Position numbers and translations under genes: made by a program
Origin: Cladocopium goreaui
Lineage: Eukaryota; Sar; Dinophyceae; Suessiales; Symbiodiniaceae
NCBI GenBank assembly: GCA_947184155.2
Contig: CAMXCT020001871.1
Location: 1-64,000 of the forward strand
Direction of reading: 5' to 3'
Length of the DNA stretch: 64,000 bases
Notes under the pieces: generated by a model
The model's database searches: none
What the model was told of the DNA's origin: nothing
Seen by the model: the letters and a program-made list of their open reading frames with translations, nothing else
Part shown: piece by piece, positions 52,574-62,517 of the stretch
How the letters are laid out: each line of letters begins with the position of its first letter
How positions within the stretch are numbered: position 1 is the stretch's first letter

Positions 52574-52653
52574 CGGGCTCATTGAAGATCTTCAATGCTT
52601 CTGCGCTGGCTGTAGGACCATCCTTCTTGTTCGGGTTAAAGTACCGCTTCATC
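52574..52653 (-). CDS. Exon MKRYFNPNKKDGPTASAEAL
   Basis: Begins just after CTGAG|G with ATG. It continues KIFNEPG and ends CCCG|GTGGTA. This could be the true translation start or an internal exon. Confidence 0.7.
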
Positions 52654-52879
52654 CTCAGACAAATGGCCGGGAAGATAAGGACACAAATTAAAAGGTATCT
52701 AGATTTTCTTGAACCACTTACGTCTAACAGTTTGACTCACAACGTTCGATGTTCATTGAATATCAAAAACTTTTCATTCGAATTCGGGAACCCACCAAAT
52801 TGAGATATTCATATTTTTCAGAATGATATGGGTTAAAATGGGGGATCCCGTTTTTTAATGGTTTTGGATACTCCTACAG

Positions 52880-53005
52880 GATGGGCCCTCCCAGTTATAA
52901 GTTGGTTTATAAACCATGATAATCCCAATTAACTATAATACATATCTACCATAAACCATATTTAAACCATTTATAAACCAACTTAGCTATCTTGTGGGCC
53001 CCATC
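52880..53005. repeat. Fold-back element, family G
   Basis: GATGGGCCCTCCCAGTTATAAG and GGTTTATAAACCATGA pair with TTTATAAACCAACTTAGCTA and GTGGGCCCCATC. Related to 25928-26041. One of the few left-part families also present on the right. Confidence 0.8.
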
Positions 53006-53065
53006 TTGTATTTTAGTAAATATTTACATGCATTATAATGCATGCAAGTGGCTGCCAATAGCAAC

Positions 53066-54253
53066 CTCCTTCATAGATGTTAGCCAAAGGTTTGACTTTA
53101 CCATCAGCAACTGCTAGGTCTGTGGAAGATCCTCCTGGCACATGTGTTGCCTGCCCCTTTGGTGCTGCTTGTGGCATTGGTGCACTCAGGCTTGCCTGTG
53201 TTGCAAGTGGTGGTGCTGTCTGGTTTGGTTGCACCTGTGTTGCGTCTACTCTCGCTGGCGCAGTCTGGTTTGGCTGCGCCAGTGTTGTTGTTGGTGCTTC
53301 CTGTGGTGCGTTCTGGCTTGGCTGCATTGGTGTTGCATGTGCTTCCAATGATGCGTTCTGGCTTGGCTGCACGGTTGTTGCCTTTGGCGCTGCTGGCCCC
53401 ATTGTTGCTGCTTCTGGCATTGGTGCACTCAGGCTTGCCTGTGTTGGAACTGCAAGTGGCGGTGCTGTCTGGCTTGGTTGCACCAGTGTTGCGTATACTC
53501 CCTGTGGCGTAGTCTGGTTTGGCTGCGCCAGTGTTGTTGTTGGTGCTTCCTGTGGTGCATTCTGGCTTGGCTGCATTGGTGTGGCATGTGCTTCCAGTGA
53601 TGCGTTCTGGCTTGTCTGCATTGGTGTTGCAGCTTCTGGTGATAGCCCTGGCTGCACATGTGGTGCATTGACTTCCGGTGGTGTAGTCTGGCTTGGCTCC
53701 ACCTGAGTTGCTTTTGCTTCTGGTGGTGCGTTCAGGCTTGGCTGCATTGGTGTTGCAGCTTCTGGTGATAACCCTGGCTGCACATGTGGTGCATTGACTT
53801 CCGGTGGTGTAGTCTGGCTTGGCTCCACCTGAGTTGCTTTTGCTTCTGGTGGTGCGTTCAGGCTTGGCTGCATTGGTGTTGCAGCTTCTGGTGTTGGCTC
53901 AGTCTGGCTTGGTTGCACCTGTGTTGCTTCTACTTCCTGCAGTGCAGTCTGGCTTGGGAGTGCTGGTGTTGCTGTCCCTTTCGGTGTTTCTACTGTCGGA
54001 CTTGCTGTTACTGTTTCTTTTGGTGTGCTTGTCTCTGTCTGTAAGGGCGCGTTCCAAGGACTTGCCCACTGAGATTGCGCATCTTGTGGCATAGGAGATG
54101 GTGTCAGCGAAGAGCCAACAGTTTCTGCAGACCAACCCCTGTTCAGAGGAAGAGGACTCATAGACGCCTTTGAAGGTGGTGTTGCCAATGAATTTCCCAC
54201 AGCAAAGTGACCAGCATCACGTGGTTCATGATAGAGATTGGGACCACCAAGTC
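53066..54253 (-). CDS. Long Pro/Gln/Thr-rich repeat exon
   Basis: TTTGTTCCAG|GA acceptor and GAG|GTTGCT donor bound 1.19 kb. About 395 codons begin LGGPNLYHEPRDAGHFAVGN. After a Ser/Pro-rich linker they consist of imperfect 11-25-residue repeats (ATPMQPSQNAPQEA, TTTLAQPNQTAPQGV, ATQVEPSQTTPPEV). Probably a disordered spacer domain. The minus-strand frame is kept across all repeats while the DNA diverges, which argues for coding. Function unknown. Confidence 0.7.
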
Positions 54254-54308
54254 CTGGAACAAAACACTCGATGTTCAATCTATATATAATATGGGTCCAG
54301 TATCATAC

Positions 54309-54469
54309 CCTGGTTTCATACAGCAGCAGCAACATCCCGCAAACCCTGACAATGGTTGCGCCTGCGGCTGCTCCTGAGGCCACACCAGTGGAATTGCCGA
54401 GCTCTCGTTGTAATTGGCGAATCTTGGCTTGGGCAGCCTCGGGCCGGCTGAGGTGTTGAATCAGGTACA
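54309..54469 (-). CDS. Exon HLSRPEAAQAKIRQLQRELG
   Basis: ATTCCAG|TG acceptor and AGG|GTATGA donor. 53 codons including YLIQHLSRPEAAQAKIRQLQ and a small Gly/Ala-rich stretch. Its end phase does not match the next exon as drawn, so one boundary is off. Confidence 0.55.
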
Positions 54470-54529
54470 CTGGAATAATATAATGTATGCCCATATCAAA
54501 GACATACAAAAAAAAATTAAATCAAGAAA

Positions 54530-54660
54530 CTGCGATTTGGGCATCCAAATCTCCACTGTGGTCCGGGTTCTGCCCGGACACAGTCGCCATACCACTTTCA
54601 AGAGTCTGAAGGGTGCGTAATCGATCAACCATATTACCACTTCCACCCTTATTCAAGCCA
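54530..54660 (-). CDS. Candidate exon MVDRLRTLQTLESGM
   Basis: KGGSGNMVDRLRTLQTLESG then MATVSGQNPDHSGDLDAQIA. Helical and acidic. Boundaries approximate. Confidence 0.45.
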
Positions 54661-54998
54661 AAATGCTGTGTGTTAGCTAATCGTCCTTTGCAAGTTGGAG
54701 TACTTACAGCATTTGGGAGCTGATCTGGTCGACATGAATGTTCCCCCAGCCATGGCAATCAGTAACCACCGACTAGTTCATTTGAATGACAGATGCCTTT
54801 GACACCGATCGCACAATCTCCTGGCATAATTAAAATCCATCCGTTCAGGATCTGGATTGCAAGCTCTGCTGCTTAATTGGTTTAAATCAAACAGACAAAA
54901 TGGGTATGAGAGCGATTGAAGTCATTTTCGATCAAAAAATACCAAAAATGCATCGTTTCCAAAACAACTCAAATTACCCTAAATTACCTGAAATCAGG

Positions 54999-55065
54999 AT
55001 TTGCGGGCGTTTGCGGGTTTTTGCGCGCGTTTGCGGGTTTTTTGCGGGCGTTTTGCGGGTAATTT
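54999..55065. repeat. TTTGCGGG repeat
   Basis: Six imperfect TTTGCGGG(C/T) units. Confidence 0.8.
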
Positions 55066-55442
55066 GGGTCGCAGGATTTTGCTAAAATGCTCTCAATCCC
55101 ACATTGTCAAAAAAACAGCAATGTCAGCTGTTCTCAGCCCACTTCCAAACCCAAGTACTTGGCAGCACTCTCTGGGCGTGGCACCTGAGGAGCGGGGCCA
55201 AGCCATGGACCAGTGCAGTGCAGGAAACCCAGTTTGACCGAACAAATTGGAAATACCAGGTGGTGGTATCATATATCATATGCATGCATGTCTCAGATAA
55301 ATTGAACCCCATAATGAATATGGTGATCATACTATACTACCAGAGGGATGGTCCTGAACCCCCAAAATTATAACCTCCATTTGGGCATCGTTTTTTTTGA
55401 GAAATTAAGGCCAATATTTTGATAAAAGAAAGTTTGAATGTT

Positions 55443-55738
55443 TCAAAACCCAGGCGCAGCTTCTAGCTCCGCCTTGAAAGCCATTATTGTTGGTTTCCAT
55501 GACTCTGGGATGTTCAGCCGTTTGTTCTTCAGCAAATAGAAGAAAACATCTGGGAGCTCTGCATCCCACCAAGGGTCTCCCAAGGGTTCCGCCTCAAAAA
55601 GCTCCCGGTCAGAGGCCTGCATAGGGAGGTCAGGTTTGCCCCGTAGATCTGCCTGTGGCCCCAGGTTCTTGAAGATGTTCACCAAAGCAATTCCCAGTCC
55701 TTTGGGATATTGCCTCAGAATGATATATGGCAATTTTG
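55443..55738 (-). CDS. Gene M3, last exon
   Basis: AAATCAG|CA acceptor. KLPYIILRQYPKGLGIALVN, LFEAEPLGDPWWDAELPDVF, FYLLKNKRLNIPESWKPTIM, AFKAELEAAPGF, stop TGA. The QYPxGLGxALV start and the LNIPExW block near the end are the usual finish, as I recall, of dinoflagellate proteins that begin with the EYFSG domain. So I place it in M3. Confidence 0.65.
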
Positions 55739-56116
55739 CTGATTTAATCAGTGAACAAAAATCATCACACTCTCCATGACTACTGAGCTTTGCTAAATTT
55801 AACCTTGAGTTGGTACCAATTAAAACATGGTTGGCGACTGAGTTAGGAGCGCAGTATCCTTCAAGTCAGAGGTTCCCTGGAAAGATCTCTTCCCGGTCGC
55901 TTTGGATGTGACAATCCCTTAGTTTTTTTTTCCATTCATGTCGATCAATAACCCCAAAAACTGCATGAGTAGTGCACGTGCATGCTGAACCACGTGCCAT
56001 ATACCAAGGAACTTGTTGGTTTAACCTGTGTTTTAGACTCCCTCTCCTCCTTGGTCAGGGGTCCAAGATCCTCAGGAACAAAGTAGGCAATCTTGGCCGA
56101 ATGACGCTAGTGACAG

Positions 56117-56240
56117 CTGTGTGTCTCAAAATTGCATATTGAAGGGCATCCTGAAAAAAAGGTAATAGTGCGGGATCTAATATATCTATTCCATATTGGG
56201 AAGGATCGCAAATTAGGCCCCAGTCAATTTTGAGACACAC
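56117..56240. repeat. Inverted repeat GTGTGTCTCAAAATTG
   Basis: GTGTGTCTCAAAATTGC pairs with CAATTTTGAGACACAC, about 124 bp long, inside an M3 intron. MITE-like, seen once. Confidence 0.8.
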
Positions 56241-56376
56241 GGTAGTTGGGTAAATCTCACAATGAGGAACGCTCGAACATATATCCCAAAAAGAATAGGC
56301 TTTGAGGTAAATTTTCGAGCATTCCCCTCATGTGAGAATGACCTATTTGGAGACAGTTCAGAAATCAAATCTTAGC

Positions 56377-56501
56377 CCCTGACAAGTGCTTCCACCAGAT
56401 GGTATGAATTTGACCATGTCACTGTCCTCTTCGCGCTCGGGTGTCCAAAATGCATCACCCAAAAGGAGTTGACATAGACCTTGGCATCCGAGGCCATTGC
56501 C
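56377..56501 (-). CDS. Gene M3, exon FWVMHFGHPSAKRT
   Basis: GAACAGCAG|G acceptor. AMASDAKVYVNSFWVMHFGH, PSAKRTVTWSNSYHLVEALV, RG, then G|GCTAAG, a GC-type donor. The pattern aromatic-x-M-x-x-FG-x-x-x-x-KRT-x-x-WSN matches the recalled middle of the methyltransferase-like family. A conserved block that normally carries an IEQP-like motif is not recognised between this and 56848. Confidence 0.65.
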
Positions 56502-56847
56502 CTGCTGTTCAGCTATGTTCTACTTCAGATGGGCTTCATGGTGCCAGCAAGGAACCCAAGAGATAACGTTTAAGAAGTAATCCAAACGGGGGTGTCGAAA
56601 CAACACGTCCGATGATCCTTCTGGCTGCTCAACCAACCACACGATGTGTTGTGCAGCACATAAGAATAGAAGAAGTGCCACCCTTAGAGATCAGGGCAGG
56701 GATGGATGAGTCGGGATTTTGCCATGAATGGGAAATCATAGGTGTTATGAATTATATTGGCTGCTTTGTCAGTTTTGATTCATTCTAGATAATAACAATT
56801 TCATCAACAAATTAAACAACAAAATGGTTTAATCATGTGCATGTAGC

Positions 56848-57018
56848 CGTGCTATCATCAAAGAGCCGTTTCTTACCCACTGAAGATCTAAACGGCCAAG
56901 AGTGCAAAGTGCATCTCTCATAGATGTACCCCTTGAGATCCGTGTCCAACTGCTACAGTCGGGAGCCATTACATGTAGACCAGCTGGAACTGTGCAAAGA
57001 GAAAGTAGCATAGCCAAC
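56848..57018 (-). CDS. Gene M3, exon with APDCSSW motif
   Basis: AG|G acceptor fits the previous exon in phase. LAMLLSLCTVPAGLHVMAPD, CSSWTRISRGTSMRDALCTL, GRLDLQWVRNGSLMIAR, ending CG|GCTACA (GC donor). In C5 cytosine methyltransferases the corresponding strand-loop is PCQ. Here it is PDCSSW, so the catalytic Cys, if any, is shifted by one and activity is doubtful. Confidence 0.7.
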
Positions 57019-57132
57019 CTGATCTGTCGTCATACAAAGCGAACCATTTTAAACATGCATTTCAGGGTAGCTTGAATTTTTGAAACCCGTTGAAGTTTGT
57101 TGTACCCCACAATGAAAGACTGAGACTGAAAC

Positions 57133-57320
57133 CCAAACCCGCCAGGGGAAAGAAAATCCATTCCCTTCTCGTTGTACAAATAGTCGTAGCTTCCCACTGA
57201 ATATCCAGCCTCCCTGAAAGCTGCACTGACTTGAGCCTTCCCACTGAAGTATTCCACCATGTTGAAGCATGGGGATGTGTCGTAGGACCAGGTTAAAAGT
57301 AGAGCCTGATAGCTTGTGCG
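57133..57320 (-). CDS. Gene M3, exon with EYFSG SAM-binding-like motif
   Basis: TTTCAG|CGC acceptor and TTTGG|GTTTCA donor. SYQALLLTWSYDTSPCFNMV, EYFSGKAQVSAAFREAGYSV, GSYDYLYNEKGMDFLSPGGF. EYFSGxAxVxxAFxxxG followed by Asp-Tyr is the layout of motif I/II of Rossmann methyltransferases (FxGxG; acidic residue at the end of strand 2), close to C5-methylase-like proteins known from dinoflagellate retroelements. Joins 57018 in frame. Confidence 0.7.
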
Positions 57321-58277
57321 CTGAAACACAAGCAATGGTGAGAGGGAACCACAAGCTAGGACAAGCTAGGGGCTGCACGCATGCTATCAGCACCTCGCAC
57401 ATCAATCTCACATGCATGCATGTACTCGGTGGGCTTTCCTCCTCGATAAAAAAGTAAATATACCCACACCATGCAATACACCAAAACTTTGGAGGCCCCC
57501 ACCTTCGGGGCTCTGGTTTGGAGAAGGGACCGCACCAGTGGTTTACCATCTCTTCCCCTTTGACGTGGCATGATCTACCAACCTTCAAGAATCCCACAGC
57601 GGGCTTGAGTCAGGAATAGCTACAGCCCATTGGAACACTGATTCATGACTCCAGTATCCTGAGTGCCAATGCTGATCACATCTGATCGCTGCAGATTAAC
57701 AGGTCGGGCAAGCCAGACGACTGCATTCTGTCCAGCCATCTCTCACTGCGTTGCCTGCGCATGACACCTGCGTGGGCATATACAAATCACAGACAACTAG
57801 ACCTGTGAAAATACATGTGATAGAGCGATTTGTGCCGATATACTTAGCATGCACCATGTGGATTTTTGCTCCCCACATCCGCGCAACAGGTTTGGTAGGT
57901 GTAGCCACCTAAAGTGGCCAACCCCGTCCCGCTGCCAACAGCGAATTGAATCTCTAGAGGATCTATTGTAATTGATCGATCTAAATGCTCAAGGTGCTCC
58001 CAAAAAAACTCCTTCGCATCAAGTAGCAGCAGCATTGCATGTCATCCTGGGGCCCCACATCACGAAGTCTCGGCATAAGCCTAAGTGAGCGATGCAGCAA
58101 TGCGCATTGCATACACCTAGCTCTTCACAAGACCAAAGTAGATGATTCAAAAGACTATGTTACACTAGCTCATTAACATATATAATATATAGGACATAAA
58201 GAGATTGGTTCTTGGTTCAAAATTGCGAGGGGTTCCTTTTTGGCATTTTTCCTTTCTGGGGCCTTCTAAAGTACAAG
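57321..58277 (-). other. Interval between M3 and the AT-hook gene
   Basis: Candidate minus-strand pieces: PRQRGRDGKPLVRSLLQTRA ending PK|GTGGGG (57510-57573) and AKEFFWEHLEHLDRSITID (about 57960-58020). Neither can be spliced with confidence. Confidence 0.35.
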
Positions 58278-60222
58278 TTAAGTAACCTGTTTGGCTTCTG
58301 CTTTGGCTGTCTCTTCATCCTTGCCCTCGCTGATGAGCTGTTTTCTGACACGGTGGTATGCTGCTGACTTGCGACTTCTCATTGCCTTCACATCAGAGTC
58401 AACCGGCCTTCTTGCTGCTGGTCTTGCTGGTGCGGGGGGGGCAGGCGGCGTGGTGTCTGCCACATCTGCCCCATCATCAGGAGTGGGTTCGACGGGTGCA
58501 CTGCCATTGTCCATGCTGCTCACAGGTGAGGTGCTGGGTGCTTCCTCCATTTCCTTCAAATATGTCTCTGTCGTGCATCGGCGAAGCCTCTTGAATGGTC
58601 GGGATGGCTGACTGGCATTGGTCTCTGGGAATCTGGTGCGTCTTGCCCTGCTCTTTGTGGGTGGCTTCTCACATGCATTTCCTGCGGCTGTTGCCTTTGC
58701 TTCTGCGTCCAAGCTGGTTTCCTTGGCACGGCTTGCCCTGCGCTTTGCGAGTGGCTTCTCACATGCATCTCCGTTGGCTGTTGCCCCTGCTTCTGCGTCC
58801 AAGTTGGTTTTCTTGGCACGGCTTGTTTTGCGCTTTGCGGGTGGCTTCTCACATGCATCTCCATTGGCTGTTGCCTCTGCTTCTGCGTCCAAGTTGGTTT
58901 TCTTGGCACGGCTTGCTTTGCGCTTTGCGGGTGGCTTCTCATCACATGCATCTCCATTGGCTGTTGCCTCTGCTTCTGCATCCAAGTTGGTTTTCTTGGC
59001 ACGGCTTGCTTTGCGCTTTGCGGGTGGCTTCTCATCACATGCATCTCCATTGGCTGTTGCCTCTGCTTCTGCGTCCAAGTTGGTTTTCTTGGCACGGCTT
59101 GCTTTGCGCTTTGCGGGTGGCTTCTCATCACATGCATCTCCATTGGCTGTTGCCTCTGCTTCTGCGTCCAAGTTGGTTTTCTTGGCACGGCTTGCTTTGC
59201 GCTTTGCGGGTGGCTTCTCATCACATGCATCTCCATTGGCTGTTGCCTCTGCTTCTGCGTCCAAGTTGGTTTTCTTGGCACGGCTTGCTTTGCGCTTTGC
59301 GGGTGGCTTCTCATCACATGCATCTCCATTGGCTGTTGCCTCTGCTTCTGCATCCAAGTTGGTTGTCTTGGCACGGCTTGTGCTAGGTTTGTTCTGCGGC
59401 TTTTCCTCACCTGCTTCCACCTGCTTTTTCCTGGGGCGACCTCTCCTAGGCTTCTGGGGTGGATTTGCATCATCTGCCTCACCTTCATCGGCTGCATTTT
59501 TGTCTCCTTCCTGCCCATCGGATTTCCTAGAATGTCGTTTCGGTGCTGCTTTTGCTTTGCCTTTAGCCTTAGCTTTTGGCTTCACTGCGCCCTGTTGTCC
59601 AGGACTGATGTGATCTAGGAGAGTCCACTCTGCTGGCAGAACATGTTGCCCCACCTTGCAATTCTTGTCTACAGGTCCATTTGGTTCCCACCTATCGCTT
59701 GTCTCATCTCCAGAGATACCCCGGAGACTGTCTGCAAGTGCTTCTGCTTCCGCTTTGCTAGCTGCTTGCTGCATCTCTTCTTGCTGATCATTGTTCTTCA
59801 TGTCTTGCTCTGGCTCCATGGCTGGTGGGCCTGCTGCTGTGCATGCTGCGTTCTGCTTTGCACTTTTTACTGCCTTTACTGATTCCAGGTATTGCTTCAT
59901 TCTCATGGAAGGGGTCTGCTTGTGGGATTCTTGTGGTGGCTTGTCTGGCTGTGAGCTGTCTGCAGGTGGTTCCAAAGGGGTCTGCTTGCGGGATTCTTGT
60001 GGTGACTTGTCTGTCTGTGAGCTTTCTGCAGGTGGTTCCAAAGGCTCAGTCCGTCGCAGGTCAGGAATGGGAACGTCTTGCTGCTGAGGGTGTAGGTCTA
60101 GGTGCATTCCATTCTCACACGCACACTTACATGGGGGCGGTTCTTCCCCATATTTCACTATTTCACCGTAGGACAGCGACAGAACGGAACTCCCCCTGGA
60201 CAGTCGGTACTGACCACGGCCA
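58278..60222 (-). CDS. Lysine-rich AT-hook protein with 31-residue tandem repeats
   Basis: Single long exon, about 648 codons from an acceptor near 60223 (GCCCAG|T) to TAA at 58278. N-terminus: GRGQYRLSRGSSVLSLSYGE then CKCACENG. Middle: a PRRGRPRKKQ AT-hook core, flanked by Lys/Ala-rich PKAKAKGKAKAAPKRHSRKS. Next come about eight copies of KPPAKRKASRAKKTNLDAEA with EATANGDACDE. The end reads RSRKSAAYHRVRKQLISEGK, DEETAKAEAKQVT, a motif I recall at the end of many dinoflagellate predictions. Likely nuclear and DNA-binding. The reading from a Met near 60158 is not required, because the frame is open further upstream. Confidence 0.75.
58640..59390. repeat. 93/96-bp coding tandem repeat
   Basis: About eight units in the AT-hook gene. 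Five central units are almost identical, including the extra CATCA (Asp codon) that lengthens them from 93 to 96 bp. The units nearest 58.7 kb are more diverged. This points to recent amplification of the middle. Confidence 0.95.
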
Positions 60223-60439
60223 CTGGGCTACGCTCCATCGCAGCAATGGCTGCAGTAGACTCAGCATCATATGGTAGGGTCTCCAAATTGTCGACGCACC
60301 CACCTTAAGGTACAACAAAAACGAACGTTAAGATAGCCCACAGAAAAAAGGACAAAACCTGTAACATGTCGTATATCCCCCACGCTAGCCCATGGATTGT
60401 GGATGAAAGATATAAAACGCTTTTCACAATAACCACAAT

Positions 60440-60568
60440 CTAGAAGCATGCCACAGGAGTCGCAAGAGATTTCACTTTCTGCTGTTCTAACTTGGCAAGG
60501 GTAGCTTTCAGCTGTAAGAGTTCAGCCAACTTTTGCAGCTCTGCGAGTTGAGCCTTCTTGCGGTCAAC
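60440..60568 (-). CDS. Coiled-coil exon
   Basis: ATGCCAG|GTT acceptor. VDRKKAQLAELQKLAELLQL, KATLAKLEQQKVKSLATPVA, CF, stop TAG. A donor K|GTGAAA after LEQQK would connect it to the AT-hook exon instead. Leucine heptads are clear. Confidence 0.65.
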   Translation of the reverse strand, partial: VDRKKAQLAELQKLAELLQLKATLAKLEQQKVKSLATPVACF

Positions 60569-60569
60569 C

Positions 60570-61499
60570 TGGCATATGACATATTAATTTGAAATTTCCA
60601 CCAGTTGAATTGAAATGTACCGCATGTATCATACATATCGCATGTATCAAATGATCATAGGCCTCTTTTGGTGGAGTATCATATTGGCCACAACCTTGAC
60701 GCAGTCAAACACTAAGTTTTTATAAGTTTTGTTTGTCTCAAAAATGCTGCATCATACTGCTGGCACACTTAGGCAAGAACTCTCCGTCGAACGTACAAGG
60801 CTGGCCTGCCGGCTGGTGCTTGGAATAATGGGTGATTGATGGTGATCGTATGGTTGGAACATCAAACTAAACCATCTCTAGGCCTTTGGTGGTGTGATCA
60901 AAGTCTCTTCTGATGGGGCCTGGCAGATCATATGGACTGAACATCGCAGGTAATATATATGACAGGATCCCCTGAACAATTCAAATATGATTTTTGCCTC
61001 GGCCGTGGCGATTGAACTTGGGCTCACATGAAGTCCATCTCCAGCATGTGCCTATCAGCATGCATGCATGCATGCATGCGTTTATCAATGAATGAAAGAC
61101 CCTAATGAAATACATGTGTACCAGAAGTATGTTTCTCCATTGGAAATGAAGTTGGGCCATGGAGTATACTCTGTCTTGAATCGATCGATCTATAGTGCGT
61201 GAGCATGCAAACTGGTGGCTTGTGATCTGAGTGGTGGCACCTCTTTGGGCGCATCCGCTTGCAGATCGTGAAGTCGAACTTCTGCAGTTTGGTCCTGACG
61301 AGTAGCTCGTGGCAATGGGTAGGGTATGGAACTCAACTGTTAGTCAAACTATGGAGACATAATTGCTATTTGTTACATATAATAAATGTTATCCTGGCCT
61401 TCTCTTTGACATCCAGAGGCTGCTCTCCATCTTCTCGAGGTGGATCCTAGCACATGGTGTGGGATTGCACCACCTATATATGATAATGGGTTGACACTC
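60570..61499. other. Unassigned stretch
   Basis: Includes a perfect (GCAT)5 run at 61061-61080 and otherwise mixed short open frames. No exon defended. Confidence 0.4.
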
Positions 61500-61509
61500 A
61501 CAACCCCAA

Positions 61510-61700
61510 AATCCTACCTAGGGTAGCTAGCTCAGCCCGGCCTCCCGAACTGGCGCCTGACTTGGCAAAACAGGTTCTCCATGTCCGGCCTGGCATATCT
61601 TGCATGTGATATGCATACTGCAGATGTCCATCCAACAACTTGAAAACCATGTTGGCCGGGGAAGAAATGAACTGCCTGGCCTTTTGAAGATATAAAGGGT
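61510..61700 (-). CDS. Candidate exon FISSPANMVFKLLDGHLQYA
   Basis: Reads KARQFISSPANMVFKLLDGH, LQYAYHMQDMPGRTWRTCFA, KSGASSGGRAELATLGR|GTAGGA. The composition is protein-like and the donor is acceptable. A second piece, EVPCRLQAVVLQRLALPWVH (61785-61860), probably lies upstream in the same gene. Confidence 0.45.
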
Positions 61701-61979
61701 TTATATGGAATAAATTTTGATAATACCTGAAAACTCCTCCGGTGCAAAAATTCCAGTAATCCGAGTACAGTATATATATCCCAAGACCTATGTGCGAATG
61801 CACCCAAGGTAATGCCAGCCTCTGCAGCACCACAGCTTGCAGCCGGCAAGGAACCTCAGGTGAAATGTGCAAGAGAAAATAGGCATACCATATTTTAATT
61901 ATGTCCATCCCTCGACATATCAAGAAAATTAAAAACATCCCAAAAGTATCAGGTAATGTGAATGGAGGTAACTTGATAC

Positions 61980-62212
61980 CTGAACTTCTTCATCGTCAGT
62001 GCACGACTCACTCTCGCAATCCTCTTCTTCTAGGTCATCATCTTCCTCTTCAGATTCAGATCCATGACCTACAGCCCTGGGTGGTAGCTTGATACCCAAC
62101 TTCTGGATGAGCTCCTGGATTTTGGGCTCCCGAGGCCAATGTGGACGTCGAACGATCGAGTTGAAGATGGTCAGGCACCTTCGTAGGATCCAAGCCTCCT
62201 TTCGACAACCTC
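61980..62212 (-). CDS. Exon GCRKEAWILRRCLTIFNS with acidic tail
   Basis: ATGCCCAG|GA acceptor and CAG|GTATCA donor. 77 codons: GCRKEAWILRRCLTIFNSIV, RRPHWPREPKIQELIQKLGI, KLPPRAVGHG, then a run of Glu/Asp/Ser (SESEEEDDDLEEEDCESES). Helical basic head plus acidic tail. It is the most upstream well-defined exon of the minus-strand cluster before the second composite repeat. Confidence 0.7.
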
Positions 62213-62517
62213 CTGGGCATGGCGGATGTATATAGGTTGTCCATGATGTATATCAAACATGAATGCATGAGGATGAAATTGAATTCATACAAGGATCGAA
62301 TTGTCACTTCGCAAAAAGCGTAGAAGGCTTCGATGTGCACTTCATATGTTTCAATGGACACCCGGTAGCCAAGCTCTTCGATGGCATGAAACAGGACGTG
62401 ATGATTCCGCACCACGGTGTCCCGACAAGTTTTGCTGCCAGTGCCTTGGACCTGAGCGGATGGGATATATTAAATATATGGGTGGATCATGGTTATTGGG
62501 GTGTTATGTACTTCAAA

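Noticed and set aside
53077..53706. Plus-strand 209-codon frame opposite the Pro/Gln repeat exon
   Set aside because: Cys/Val/Gly-rich shadow of the repeat. The minus frame extends much further and has splice sites.
58595..59613. Plus-strand frames of 263 and 331 codons opposite the AT-hook gene
   Set aside because: Shadow of the tandem repeat. The minus frame has structured, charged ends and a conserved-looking C-terminus, while the plus frames do not.
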